Assembly (NCBI RefSeq): GCF_051020955.1
Contig: NC_135018.1
Coordinates: 6,738,939-6,802,938, forward strand
Length of the DNA: 64,000 nucleotides
Reading direction: 5' to 3'
Source: Megalopta genalis
Lineage: Eukaryota; Arthropoda; Insecta; Hymenoptera; Halictidae
Part shown: positions 44,351 through 56,100 of the stretch, piece by piece
Layout of the letters: every line of letters begins with the position of its first letter
Position numbering within the stretch: position 1 is the first letter of the stretch
The notes under the pieces: generated by a model
What the model was told of the DNA's origin: nothing
Database searches by the model: none
The model's input: the letters and a program-made list of their open reading frames with translations, nothing else
Position numbers and translations under genes: made by a program

Positions 44351-46859
44351 ACGGGTACACTGATGCGGGAAATAATAAAAACAGGAAATCGCGCGGACTT
44401 TAATAAAAATAATAGAATACAAAGTGTTCTTTCATAGTTCATCGCCGAATTATTTCATCCGTATTAACTTGTTACAATCAACATCCTTCCAAACGCCAAG
44501 AATTATTCGAACAAATAGATAAAATGATTTACGACGAATAATGACGAATAAGATATTCGACTGAAAAAAAAATTGGTTCGGATAATTAACTTGGAAAATA
44601 TATTTCTTCGAAACAACTCGAATATTGCCGAACTCTGCCGTAGACATAAATCTAGAATAAAAGCGAGAATCAACTCTTGTTCGATTCGTCCGTTCATAAA
44701 CTAACAAATTGGCACCTTGCTGCAACTGGAAGCGGCGCGCTTGAATTAAACAATAAAGATCACTTCGGGTGTCGTACAGATAAAGCAAAGTGTCATTCAA
44801 TACTGTTTACGCGTTCGGTCGAAGTTGCATTCGGACATCACAGCGGCATGAAACGCGTCTGAACGCGTTCATTTGGTCGAGCGCGTTCGTTATTCATGAA
44901 ATCAACCAGTGTATGCGTCGGGAGACAGGGGGATAGGAAGAGAGAAAAAGGGAGAAAGAAAAAAAGAGATGACACAGAGGAAAAATGGGACCGACACTCG
45001 GCCGTCCTTTGTGTGTCGCGGCGGCTGTCGTTGGCGAGGACGCACAAGACATTCGTGGATTACCGGGAACGACAGCGCAGCTCTGCCCGTCACCTTTACG
45101 ACGACAATATTTCAGCGAGACGTCAGTCGTCTTCCCGTTTCGCGTATCGTTCCACGGATAAGTACTCGAAAGCTGGAAAATTCCTCGGTATCAACGCTCC
45201 TCGGCTCGCCATATTAGAAATTCGCCGCGAGCTATAATCTTGCACGACAGCTCCGCGAGGATCTTACGATCGTTGTTCTGGTCGTACGTCTTTAGTGCCC
45301 ACGCAAAATTCGCGGACGTCGATGACAGCGAGGTTTAAGTTGCTTCTTGCTTTGACAAAGAAAAAAAACGAACGTGTATGAATAATTTGGAATACATTTT
45401 GGTGATAATAATATTTTATCAGTTTCTTAACCGCTTGCACTACGATTTCATTCACAGTCACGTTGATTATCGCGTTGTTTCATTCTTAATAATTTCCCTA
45501 AGGGAACGATACAATTTTTGTTCCGTCTACATTCGCTCCTAGATTTTGATAACGGAAGAATCAAATTTTATTTCGATTTAGAAAAAACGTGTATTTAGCG
45601 TTATGTATAATATTAAACTATAAACACAAATACCTACATCACACACAATTTCGTACACGCGTGCGCGCACACACACGACAATTTCATTTATTCGATTGTA
45701 TTATCGATACGGCATCCGCAAGATTATTAAATTGATTTTAAATTGAAACTTACTCATTTCTACCACAATCCACTACAGCCACTTTCCATCAACCTCTTAA
45801 AACGTTGCTGTTGATCGCTATTTAAAAAAAATGCTGCATAAAAAGCGTGGCAATAAAAATAGTTTCAGCTCCAGATGAGAAAGCGAATTTAAAAGCAATC
45901 ACGAACAGATTGATTGCTGCGCGGAATGAGACGCTTCCATCTCCTTTCTCAATTAAAATATTCTCCTCGAAAGCCTAATAGGCGCAGAGATTAGAGTCAT
46001 TAGCCGTGGCGGTACACTCTCGTAATGACGAAGTAGAATCGAACGACCAGTTTTTCTAAGCGTCGTACCGCGATAATTGCGCTATCTGGTCAAAAGTAAT
46101 AAAATAATGACTATCGGGGACGCCGGCGGAATTTGAATGAACAGGCGCGCCCGGCATCCTGATCGACGGGTTTTTTGCCCTGGCCCAGATGAGGCTCCAG
46201 CGAAATACTCATTCAGGAAGCTAGAACAATTTTTATCCCCGCAAATGGCCGTCGGGAGCTCGTTGTTCTCGCGCGGACACCTCCGCCGATCCGTAAATCA
46301 ACCGGTGCGCAAACACGGGATCGCTTTTACACGATATTAACCGAACCGGCCGATTAACTAAAATTGTCGCACGGCCGATTACGCGGCGCGATCGGGTAAT
46401 ATCGGACCGGCGCAGCACGGGTAGTCTGGGAAACGCTAGTTTGTGGCCAAAAGTCGATGTTTCAACTTTTATATTAAACCTCGCGTCGTTTTCGCAATTG
46501 TACTATTGGGCATGTTTGTAACAATTGTGAATTTTATTTAGGCTTGTGAATTTTATTTATTTAATTTTATTTTTTTTTTCAAGGCGTATTTTTGAAGTCT
46601 TCCTGTTGTTCCTAATGTAAACATTGCTATATCACATTTCAGAATAATTTTGATATCAAAGCTTAGATTTAAGAAAACCATTAGAAATTGAAAATATTTT
46701 ATGTCACGACATAATTTCGTTTGTTATTTTTAGTTAATAATTATTTAAAGTTGATCGGTTTTAAAAGGTGTCTGAATATTAATGCGAGTCACTGTATCGT
46801 AAACTGTTTAAAAAGAGACACACAATTTCTGCAGGACGTAAAAATGTTGTAAAAGTAAT
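44351..46859. other. Non-coding DNA
   Basis: GC-richer islands at about 44850-45260 and 45940-46440, otherwise AT-rich. Frames of 102, 113 and 116 codons overlap in both strands without a domain. A short GT/AC tract lies at about 45655-45676. Confidence 0.5.
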
Positions 46860-47170
46860 CGATGTCGTACAACCTTAACTTTTCAATTTTCATTCGATTG
46901 AACGAAATACTTAAATGTTAAAAAATGTATCGATGTTGTACAACTGAACTTTCGAATTTTCATTCGATTGGACAAGTTGCCCAAATGTTAAAAAATGAAC
47001 CGATGTCGTGGAACTTAACTTTCCAATTTCAATTTCATAAAGCAAAATGCTTTAACGTTGAGAAAGTAATTGATGCCATACAACTGAACTCTCCAATTTT
47101 CATTCGATCAATCAAAATGCTTAAATGTTAAATAATGAATCGATATCGTGCAATTTAACTTTCTAATTTT
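46860..47170 (+). repeat. Degenerate tandem repeat, about 70 bp x 4-5
   Basis: CGATGTCGTACAAC near 46860, CGATGTTGTACAAC (46930), CGATGTCGTGGAAC (47001), TGATGCCATACAAC (47070) and CGATATCGTGCAAT (47140) are each followed by TTAACTTT-CAATTTTCATT and ATTC-CAAAATGCTTAAATG. Confidence 0.8.
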
Positions 47171-47265
47171 CATTGGATGAAATTTTTTGTTGACACATTC
47201 AAAGCGTTAAAATGCAAATCTCGATGAATTTCGATTCCCCAGAATTCTCTTGTCGATGTCGAAGG

Positions 47266-47425
47266 TCTGAGCAATTAATATATGCCTGTCTCACCCTCGC
47301 TGGAAATTCGCGTCTCCCCTCGTTCGCTTTCGAGTCATCCCGGTGGAAGTGCTTCGCCAAACCCTCATTTCTCACCCTCGTTTTTCTCCGGTTTGGTGCG
47401 CTGCTTCTTTTGTTCTCGGCCGTCA
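47266..47425 (+). repeat. Duplicated GC-rich block, copy 1
   Basis: GAGCAATTAATATATGCCTG and, 40 bp on, CTTTCGAGTCATCCC, CTTCGCCAAACCCTC, TCTCACCCTCGTTTTTC and CCGGTTT match 49274-49510 in the same order. In the 69-bp core about five of six bases agree. Overlapping frames on both strands (87 codons minus, 143 and 156 plus) show no known domain, and the two copies differ by a one-base gap in the core, so a conserved coding function is unlikely. Confidence 0.6.
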
Positions 47426-47869
47426 TGTCCCCACCCTCGACCCTCACCTTGAATCCGACCACACGCGAGCGTGCCTGCTTATTAAATTCGATATCAGACC
47501 GGTTTCGTGGATCGTGGATCGCGGATCAAGAGTTTCCTCTGGTTCTGTTTTGTGTTCCTCTCCCGTTAATGACTCCGGGGTTTATGAACCGTGGGTACGA
47601 AGCGAAGGAGGGCTGGAACGACACGCCTCTACAGGGTGTGTAAGGAAGAATCAATTTGTCATCGCGAATTTAACCGGCGTTCGATCGGTACATTATTTTC
47701 GGAAACAACGCCACAGATTTATGTTTGACTTCAATTTCCGTAACCCTGTTGAAATGTTCTCTGTACAGAGTTTTGCTGTTGCGCTGTTCAATTACAGCAA
47801 ATATAAAAATTAGATTGCCTTAGGTGATTAACAATAGCCGATAGAAATTTATTAATGTTATCTTAAATA
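47426..47869. other. Non-coding DNA
   Basis: No gene recognised beyond unexplained overlapping frames. Confidence 0.5.
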
Positions 47870-47945
47870 ATAAATTTATTAATATTATATTAATTTATTA
47901 ATATTATATTAATTTATTAATATTATATTAATTTATTAATATTAT
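47870..47945 (+). repeat. 19-bp AT tandem repeat
   Basis: ATTAATTTATTAATATTAT repeats about four times. Confidence 0.9.
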
Positions 47946-49271
47946 CAAATGATTGCAAATGTGACATTTAATTAGCTCTTGTCAATACTTTACAATTAAT
48001 ATTATACTTGTAGAGAACGAGTCAGGTTTAATGAAACAAATATGGCAGAATTTTAGATCATTTTAGATCAATAAACATTCTACGGTATAATATACGCAAT
48101 ACCGACAAACATAGTACAAATAAACGGTTACAGTTCACACAAAATACAGAAGAATATTACTAAATTAGACATAAGTATATACAAAAAATACGGGAAATTT
48201 AGCCTATTTTTGTACATGTTAATAATTAGTAGAAATAAAAAAGAAATTGTAATACATTGTGCTAATTCAATTACATTGTAATTCAATTACGTAACTCAAG
48301 CCTTTCAGCTAATTATTTTAATCACGAGTGCAATTCAAGTACAATAGAATTGAAATACAGTTCTTCAAATTACAGCTCAAAATTATGAAGAAGCGAGATG
48401 TTTTTTTAATTAAATAAAAGATTTGATTATTGTTTGCAAATAAAGTATTAACTTAATTTGTATTTTGTTACTTATGCGAGTAACATAGACCACGCGACAA
48501 TAATATCTTTCGGATTGAAAACTTCACATGGTCGTTCTCGACCCCTCATTACCTATTATACTATTTCTTGACTCGTCATTTTAAATCAACTACTTAGTAT
48601 TTTGCAATGAATTACGATGTCATTTAATGACAATGTCGTTGAATTACTTTGTAATTATAATTTGTCGTGTTCAGTCTCATCACAAGGCACGCTACGTGCA
48701 AACTGAACAGAACTCGGACGATCTTAAGAATCAACCACGAGCCCAACCACGTCGAGTAATTCAATAATAATTCTGCATCGTTTTTCGGTGCATCTTGCCG
48801 CGTAGTCCGGCGTTTTGCACGCAGAGGAGTGTATCGAATCGCGAGTAAATCGCAGGAAGATCGAGCGTATCGGCGCGGTTCTGTCGTTCTCCACTGCATC
48901 CCAGACTGCACCCCCGGCTGCACCCCCAAGAGACTCGTCTCGCCGAGCTTGAATAAAGTTTCCCGGAATCGAAGACCACCCCCTTTTCCTTGTGGACTCG
49001 CGAGACGTCTGTTCGTCTGGCCGGCCGGGAACAGAGCGCAGAACATTTTTCGCGATTCTAAATGGGGCGAGACAACGGCTCCGCTCTGCTCGGCTTGAAA
49101 TCTCGATGCCAGACCGTCGTGCCGAGCCGTGCCGAGCCGTGCCGAGTCAAGCGGAGTCGAGCGGAGCGAAGACGAGCCGGCCTCCCGAGAGAATATTCTC
49201 TTGGCACAACCGGCACGCAACTTACTTACAAGTGCTCATACATATGTATCCCATCAACATGCATATAACAT
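47946..49271. other. Non-coding; AT-rich, then CpG-rich from 48750
   Basis: A 198-codon minus-strand frame (48624-49220) runs through CpG-rich DNA opposite plus-strand frames of 89-184 codons. It has no recognisable domain. A 10-bp tandem GTGCCGAGCC x 3 is at 49119-49148. Confidence 0.5.
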
Positions 49272-49369
49272 CCGAGTAATTAATGTATGGCTGTCTCATT
49301 CCCCTGCCTTCAGCCAGCCCTCTCGACCGCCCCTCGTCGCTCCCTTGTTCCGCTCTCGCCGTTGTCTGA

Positions 49370-49406
<37 letters not shown>

Positions 49407-49535
49407 CCCTCGCTGCACGCTCCGCTTTCCCTCGCTACAGGCTTTCGAGTCATCCCCGTGCAAGCACTTCTCCAACCCCTGCTTCTCACCCTCGTTTTTC
49501 ACCGGTTTCGCACGCGCTCCTTCATTCTTTCGCTT
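49272..49535 (+). repeat. Duplicated GC-rich block, copy 2, expanded by (CT)n
   Basis: GAGTAATTAATGTATGGCTG starts at 49274 and the core CTTTCGAGTCATCCC...CCGGTTT lies at 49442-49509. Compared with copy 1 about 110 extra bases separate the two conserved parts, including a CT microsatellite at 49372-49404. Confidence 0.6.
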
Positions 49536-51596
49536 TCTCTCGGCGCACTCCTCCTCGAAACCACCCCCGCGAGTCGCGAAAGGATCGCCAGAACCTGGCG
49601 AAACGGATTTAGAAAGTACTCGGGTTTTGCGGACGATCACGCCTTTTACGAACGCGAATGATCAGGCGAAATCGGATTCGTGAAGGCAGCGAAATTATTC
49701 GGGAACTTTTCGTTATACTGGATTTCGTTGTATGGTCATATAAATGTCCTAAATTATTTACCGCTTCGCATTTAACGTGCAAATAAATTGTGCGATGTAT
49801 TGTCTATCGATCCACTCGTTTTTGTCACAACTTCGTACATTTTTTTAGTCACATTGGACGGTCAGAAGCCAATCAGTGTGCCGAAAAATGATTAATATAA
49901 CAGATATTTTAGCGTTGATTTCGTGGATATTTTTGTGTAAATGTACTTCCGTCGAAAAATAACACTAAATATCTGAACTAATCTAAAAATACAAAACATC
50001 TGAACTAATCATTTTTACCGTGAACTGCACAACTTGTGTTATTAAAGTTTTTCAATGTCTCCAAAAGTAACGAAGATATTTAGCCGGTCTCTTTTGGTTG
50101 GTACACCCTGTACATGAGCACCTCCTGAATTTTCCAACATTTTAACCCGACGAACGGACATCTCCATAAACAATACTCTCGTAACTACACAAAGAAATTA
50201 CTATTTCGTCACGATGAATACATTCGCCGTCAAACAAAGAATCGCAATTTATCCGTGACGAGTAACACTTCGTCATTCGCAGATAAGGGGTTGACGAGAT
50301 TTTTATGGTGTCGGAAGCCGTAAAGGTGGTCCCGAAGACCGCGAAACGGATTCTTTGTCCGCGAAACGACGTCGTACAGTTGCGGCTTGTCACCGTGCAA
50401 GTATTAAAATACCATAAGCTGTGAGAAATACCTCCTCGCAATCCCCTAAAGCGATCCTTTTCAAATATACTCTAAGCCTCCGCCTGCGTCTGTCCCCTAT
50501 ATAGCTGAAGACACGTGTATTGTTAGAAAACCTCGGCTCTCCGTTTATGACGACCGGAGTGAATAGATTCATGACTTTATCGTAAACTGCTGAAACGTGT
50601 GTTCCGCGAAAGCATTCTCGCGTCATCGAAAAAATATTATGCTCGGCCAGACAGCTCCAACCCGAATCTACATGCATGTAGAACACAGATGTGGAAACGT
50701 TGCTGCTCGAAATCTCCATTCTCCTTTTCATGTATCCTTGTAACCATCAATTCTCATCAGCTCGCGGTAGATTCTGTACTTGTGGAAGATTCTGGCCTTA
50801 AAGACGCTACGGTAGTGGAGACAGTTACTGCGGGATGACCGATTACTGTGCCTTTTACATATTTTCAAAGATAATTAACTTTGCACTTATCCGTCACCAC
50901 AAATCCGAACGATAATTACCATAGTCTTGCAGTCACGATCCATCTGCTTTATGGGTTTCTAGAGCGAATTAACGGTGACAGACGCAAGTGGCCGCATTCA
51001 GCGGAATTAATCTCTCCGCGTTTAATTGTCGCGGGCTCGTCGCGCGACCGGTGTTTCGTTTTGAAAAAATCCGTGTTCCCATTTAAAATATTTCTCTTTC
51101 ACCGCGGAGGAAGCTCCTGGAAACGACACTAAACATTCCGCGCATTTAAACAGCCGCGGAATTTTTCCCGCATCCGTCCGAGTCTTGCGAAGAACACCGT
51201 CGTCGTCGCCGCCGTTTCAAAAGGAAGGGAACGCCGGAGAAGGAAAGTTGGGGGAAGGGGAGGGGGAAAAAGGAAGATGTGGAAGAAAACGAAAAAGCGA
51301 CGAGAAGCTGCTTTTCATCCGTCTGTACGGCCGGGAACCGCAGCAGTAACCAAACACCGCGAGTAAAAACCGCGGCATAATTATATCAAGGAGCGAAAGA
51401 AAAATGGCGGTCTGCGGTGGATGGGGGGGGAGGGGAGTGAGCCGTGGGAAGGGATCGACGAAGTGGAGCGTCGACTGAGAAAAATAGCAACAAGTTCGCC
51501 ACTATTTCAACCGCTTGCCACTTGAAACGAAACAGTGCCGCGGCTTTTTCAGAGACTTGTCTGCTTTCATGAACTTAGTTCGCTGTTATACTGGAA
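49536..51596. other. Non-coding DNA with GC islands
   Basis: AT-rich 49690-50130, GC-richer 50140-50860 and 50960-51500. A solo TACACCCTGTAC near 50100 resembles the end of the foldback MITE family but has no partner. A 113-codon minus-strand frame (50390-50731) lacks a domain. Confidence 0.5.
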
Positions 51597-51634
51597 GCTG
51601 CTGCTGCTGCTGCTGCTGCTACTACTGCTGCTGG
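51597..51634. repeat. (CTG)n trinucleotide repeat
   Basis: About nine CTG/GCT units, interrupted by TACTAC. It is read as a run of cysteines in one short frame, which has no other support. Confidence 0.9.
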
Positions 51635-51949
51635 CCCCGTTACTGTGACCCGAATAATTATCCCGTCCGTGGAAACCCCGGCCGCCTCTGCGGAGAATCC
51701 CTAACGGTCACCTGACATCTTATTCGCGAAATAAATACCAAACCTCAAACCAATGGCACGGCTCTTTTTCAGATGCCATGGTTCTACTACGGAGATCAAT
51801 TCTAGCAAAGATTCATTCGCGATCAAAATACAGTAAATACTCCCTAATTGACGCTCGGCTTGGAAACAAAAATGGACAATTTGGGAAGTGCTGGTACGAT
51901 TATTCGAGCCCTACGGTTCGTATCTATAATTGTTGACAATCGGTAACTA

Positions 51950-52112
51950 TTAACACGTTGACTGCCGCGTCACCCGTATTCGGGTGACAGCAAAAGTTCT
52001 CATCAGGCCACGTCACCCGTAATTCGGGTGACGCTGATTTGACTACTTACAAAGGATTTCCGAAAATATTTCGACAAATATTCTACAGGAGGTAATGAAA
52101 CTATTGAATTCC
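51950..52112 (-). mobile_element. piggyBac-like element, left-end fragment (copy B)
   Basis: Starts at TTAA with TTAACACGTTGACTGCCGCG, both intact hairpins GTCACCCG-TATT-CGGGTGAC and GTCACCCG-TAATT-CGGGTGAC, and matches copy C base for base in length up to CTATTGAATTC, where it stops abruptly at about 52111. No transposase-derived sequence remains in this part. Confidence 0.9.
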
Positions 52113-52774
52113 TAATACAGTATTATTACAACTATAGTAGTAAACAAATTAGGTAACATTGGTGGACAATATTCTCCGTGTATTCCTATTACATTTTAAA
52201 TAATTAATGAATTCACAGAATTATGCTTTTAAAATGTCTTTTTTAAAATTATATTTTATAAGTTTGATATATCATATAAGTACACTGACGTTTTAAGTAA
52301 TACAATGAACTTTATCGTGGGAACAGATAATACATACTTTAAGTAGCATTATTATAAAATATAACAATATATTATATATTTTATATATCATATAACGATA
52401 TATCGACCGATCAAGAAAGTTGAAAGGAAAATTTCTCTTGCGTCCTTTAAATAGGGCACAGATTTTGTATTCGTTCTTTTTCCTGGACTTGATACTGTAG
52501 TATCCGATGTAATTAGAAGCCTGTTTATAAATACAATGTTGGTTAATTAATATTGAAGTGATATCGGTAAGTAATATTAGGGAGGTTAGTAAATAACATT
52601 AGATAAATAACATTTGATTTCGTACGTTCAAAAACATGTCTCCGCAAGTATAACCTGATCCGCTCAGGCTACCTTCGTACGTGCCGGAGGCAATGTTTAC
52701 TTCCCAATGTATCTTTAGCAATAGCAGCTAGTAGCAACCAATTCTTTTTTAACAGGACGGTAAGATTTCGCTCT
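52113..52774 (+). repeat. 662-bp duplicated segment, copy 1
   Basis: Lies between the broken copy B and the complete copy C. It is repeated at 62888-63547 with, by eye, one substitution (ACATTGGTGG / ACATTTGTGG) and one 2-bp indel (CGATATATCG / CGATATCG). It is AT-rich, without a credible ORF or terminal inverted repeat of its own. A CCTGA-TCCGC-TCAGG hairpin is at about 52658-52672. Confidence 0.93.
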
Positions 52775-53456
52775 TTAACACGTTGACTGCCGCGTCACCC
52801 GTATTCGGGTGACAGCAAAAGTTCTCATCAGGCCACGTCACCCGTAATTCGGGTGACGCTGATTTGACTACTTACAAAGGATTTCCGAAAATATTTCGAC
52901 AAATATTCTACAGGAGGTAATGAGACTATTGAATTCTTATAAAAATGGTTTATTAAAAAAATTATTCGCAGTGTATAACATTGAAACATTCTCTGCAAAG
53001 TTGAGGTTGATCAGGACAGCTTGGACAAAAAGTTGTTTGTTTTTTCAGATATGCTCGTGCCTCTGATCGGTCCATTTCGTATCTTTTATTTGAACTGTAG
53101 CTTCCTCAGTATCATCAACATCTCTTTCTTCTTCCATGACCAATTCTCGTAAAATCTCGTCAATAGTATCTTCATAACATTCATTATCACTGAGATTATA
53201 TTTATCAGTATCCGAATCAGAATCTGACGATGTAATTTTATTTATGCTTCTCCTTCCGGGCAATCCGATCTCTTTTCATTGTTGAAAAAAAATAAGGGCA
53301 GAAATTTTAAGTTATACCATTCGGTACTCGGCAAAGATTCCAACTGTTCATGCAGGAACAGAAACAGACATGAATTAACAGCGCGCGCTTCCTATAGCGG
53401 CACGGGTGGCCTGTAGGAGATTTTGTTGTAAATACGCGTGGCAGTCAACGTGTTAA
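52775..53456 (-). mobile_element. piggyBac-like deletion derivative, copy C (complete ends)
   Basis: 682 bp, exactly the length of copy A, with TTAA at 52775-52778 and 53453-53456. Same terminal repeats, same internal deletion, both subterminal hairpins intact. A shared deletion joint in copies A, C and D means they descend from one internally deleted founder that then spread, so a full-length source transposase must have existed elsewhere. Confidence 0.94.
53045..53263 (-). pseudogene. piggyBac-like transposase, N-terminal fragment (copy C)
   Basis: 72 codons, differing from copy A at three residues (for example SDSDSDTD against SDSDLDTD, and EERDVDD against EERNVDD). Same stop at the deletion joint. 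The out-of-frame C-terminal cysteine motif is at 52962-53027 on the minus strand. Both the acidic N-terminus and the CxxC motif have stayed readable despite divergence. Confidence 0.85.
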
Positions 53457-53530
53457 AACGAGCCGCAAGATTATTAAATTGTCCATTTTTGTGTACAAGC
53501 TGAGAATAAATTAGGGAGAATTTACTATAG

Positions 53531-54355
53531 TTCGTTGCAAGAAGGCTATCGCAGACTTACACTCTTTCTTCGACATAAGTGAAAATATAGTTAATTATAC
53601 GCGGTGCTCCAAAGGAACCTGACGATTTTTCTTATATGAAATTATAAATTTGTGTGTCGAAATGTTTATTTTCAAATATATGTGATCGAAAGTACATTGC
53701 GATCGCTTATGCCTATTACCTTGCGAGACCACAGACAATTCAGGAATTGAAAGGAAAGACTCGCAATGAAATTGGTGCAATTCCGATGGATATGCTACAA
53801 CGCGTAAGACGCCATGTAAGCGAAATTATCTTCCATAAATAAAATGGCATGTAATGTACTTTCGATTATGTACGAAATATTTGAATATAGATGGAAATAT
53901 CGAATTTATGAAAGGGAAACTCTCGGGTAAATATCTCTCCACGACCGTGGAATACATACGTAACCTCACTCTCGACGTTTTCGCACTCATTCTAACATAT
54001 ACACACCAACCTCATATCCACGCATTCATTACCAACCTATTCACACATTATTGTCCTTCCCACACTACTCCAAACTCGTACAATGGAAACAACTCTCACA
54101 GTGTTATTATTGAACTGCAGATGTTCATGCAGTTTCTCATTCCCACAGCTTATGTTTTCAAAATCGAGAGAATAACTTTATAGTAGACTATAACGCGATA
54201 CAATGCGTTACGTGAATCGTGTCGCACGAAAATGTTTCTCTTATCACACAAAGAATATCGTGGACAAACGATACATTTAATTCCATGTAAATCAGAGTTC
54301 GGCATTATTCGAATTGTTTCGAATAAATATTTATCTGACAATGAGGTCATTATCC
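53531..54355. other. Non-coding DNA
   Basis: AT-rich; frames of 62 and 109 codons without domain. Confidence 0.55.
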
Positions 54356-54530
54356 GAGTGAATCCCTTTCAGACTCATATTTTATTGGAATAACGATTGT
54401 TCGTTATTCGTCATATAAATTACGTTCTATCTATTCGAATGAATTTGTATCTAGATAATTTCGTATCTGTATAAATTTATATGTAGATCAATTTTTATTC
54501 GATAGTCTCGAATGTGTCAGGGTGAGTCTT
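54356..54530. repeat. Short ATTCGAATAA-rich repeat, copy 2
   Basis: TTGGAATAACGATTGTTCGT, CTATTCGAATGAATTTG and TTTTTATTCGATAGTCTCGA form a diverged counterpart of 44196-44350. Confidence 0.45.
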
Positions 54531-55744
54531 TTAACTCGGTCACATTCTTTTTCTTCTAAGCTATATGTCGTACAAAAAACAAAGAATTCCGAACAAAAAT
54601 TGTTCGTTACAAAGATAACTAAGTAGCAGAGCGAATCAGCGAAAGCTTGAAACCGAAGCACAACAAATAAGAAAGACAGAGAAACGAATTAAAAAGAGAA
54701 CGTTTAAGTAAATGCAGAGAAGTAACCATATTCTACGTATAAACAGTTCTACCAAAGGTGTGCACAATATGAAGATGAATCAATGGAGAGCTCGTATGTC
54801 CGGATAATAAAAGCGCTGCCACGGAAGCGACCTCCACAAATCTCCGTTCCCCATAAAGCGAGTAAAATCGATTATAAAACATTCGAAATAAAATTTCAGA
54901 TCTATAAAGAAGATTCTCGATCACCGAGCACCAAGGGTAACGGAGCCCATTGGTCACCGTAAACGAGATCAGGGAGAACAATCCCGGCGAATTCCGCGAG
55001 CCTCGTTATTTTTCCGAGCTCTTGTCCCCGTAAATCCCGAAGAAATCGGTAACCGATCACAAATGCACCGAGCCGATTCTCGCACGCCGTGTTGCAGCGG
55101 AGCGTTTATTGACACTGGAAATTAGTAAGAACCGGCACTTTACGACCGCCCGACGGCAAATGAAGGCATTAAGCTCTCGGGGGTCGCCGCCGGGCGTTTG
55201 CATAAAATTTCCGCGGGCGCACTTAGAACGTTTACACCGTGGATCGGCATCGATCGGCATCGATCCGTGCAGAGTGGATTAAAAGCTCGAGGAAGAGGGC
55301 ACGCCGACGTCGCTCAACTATTAGTTATGCGGCCATAAATACACACGGGCACCGCGTGATTTCAATTTTCGAAGGTTAATGGACGCGACCGGCGACCCTG
55401 GATCTCTCTTCCTTCCCCTACCCTTACTCTCCCGCCGTCCTTCTCTCCGCCCTTCCTTTCGGAAACAAACATACTCGTAATTAGTCGACGTCGAACAACA
55501 TCCGAGTGAATTAAGACGCGGCTACGACAGCGCAAATATTTGCATCGCGCACGCTCCGCTGCTGCTCGGTTTGAAATTTAGCGAGAACCGCAACGGAGTT
55601 TGACCACTGATCCACAGGAATTCGGCGAGATGAAGTTATCGGTCTCAGGACCTATACCGGATGACCGCTGAACATTATTAGAAATTTTGTTGTTTCATAA
55701 TCGTGCGGTATTTTTTTTAAATAAATGTCTAGGATCATTATCCG
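54531..55744. other. Non-coding; CpG-rich 54930-55660
   Basis: No gene recognised. Contains CGATCGGCAT direct repeats at about 55245-55265. Confidence 0.5.
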
Positions 55745-56003
55745 AATGATTTTCTTTCAGTCGAATATATCATTCGAATAATTCATTATTTGCCACAAAT
55801 TATTCCAGCTATTTAGTCGAATGATTCTTTATTCGAAAAATTGCTTATTCGAATAATTCGAAAAAGTAATATGGAAGAAATAAATCGCGATACATACATT
55901 GTATGAGAAAACATTTTATATTTTATCATTTTGATGCAAATCAATTATTTTTCGTATGAATTCCTGCATGAATAAATTCTTGTTCGAACGAATTCGTATT
56001 AAA

Positions 56004-56050
<47 letters not shown>

Positions 56051-56100
56051 CTTTTTCGGATGAATTCTTACTCGAATAAAATTTTAAAGAGAAAGAAGAT
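55745..56100. repeat. TTCGAAT-rich AT repeat with (TA)n
   Basis: ATCATTCGAATAATTCATTA, ATTCTTTATTCGAAAAATTG and CTTATTCGAATAATTCGAAA give a degenerate array; a (TA)n run of about 38 bp lies at 56009-56046. Confidence 0.7.

Larger units (their letters stand above)
51831..53530. mobile_element. Foldback MITE split by a piggyBac-like composite
   Basis: The left arm 51831-51888 (CAGTAAATACTCCCTAATTG, then CTCGGCTTG, ACAAAAATGGACAATTT) is inverted at 53476-53530, which on the minus strand reads TAGTAAATTCTCCCTAATTT, CTCAGCTTG, ACAAAAATGGACAATTT. About four of five bases match over 55 bp. Between the arms lies the TTAA-bounded composite 51950-53456; without it the host element would be roughly 190 bp. 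This shows the composite occupies a single TTAA site within one older element. Confidence 0.75.

Noticed and set aside
48624..49683. 198-codon minus-strand and 184-codon plus-strand frames
   Set aside because: They overlap each other and include repeats (GTGCCGAGCC units and a CT run); the duplicated core has a one-base gap relative to its partner, against coding constraint.
50090..50115. TACACCCTGTAC as an end of the foldback MITE family
   Set aside because: No matching inverted partner within 1 kb upstream.
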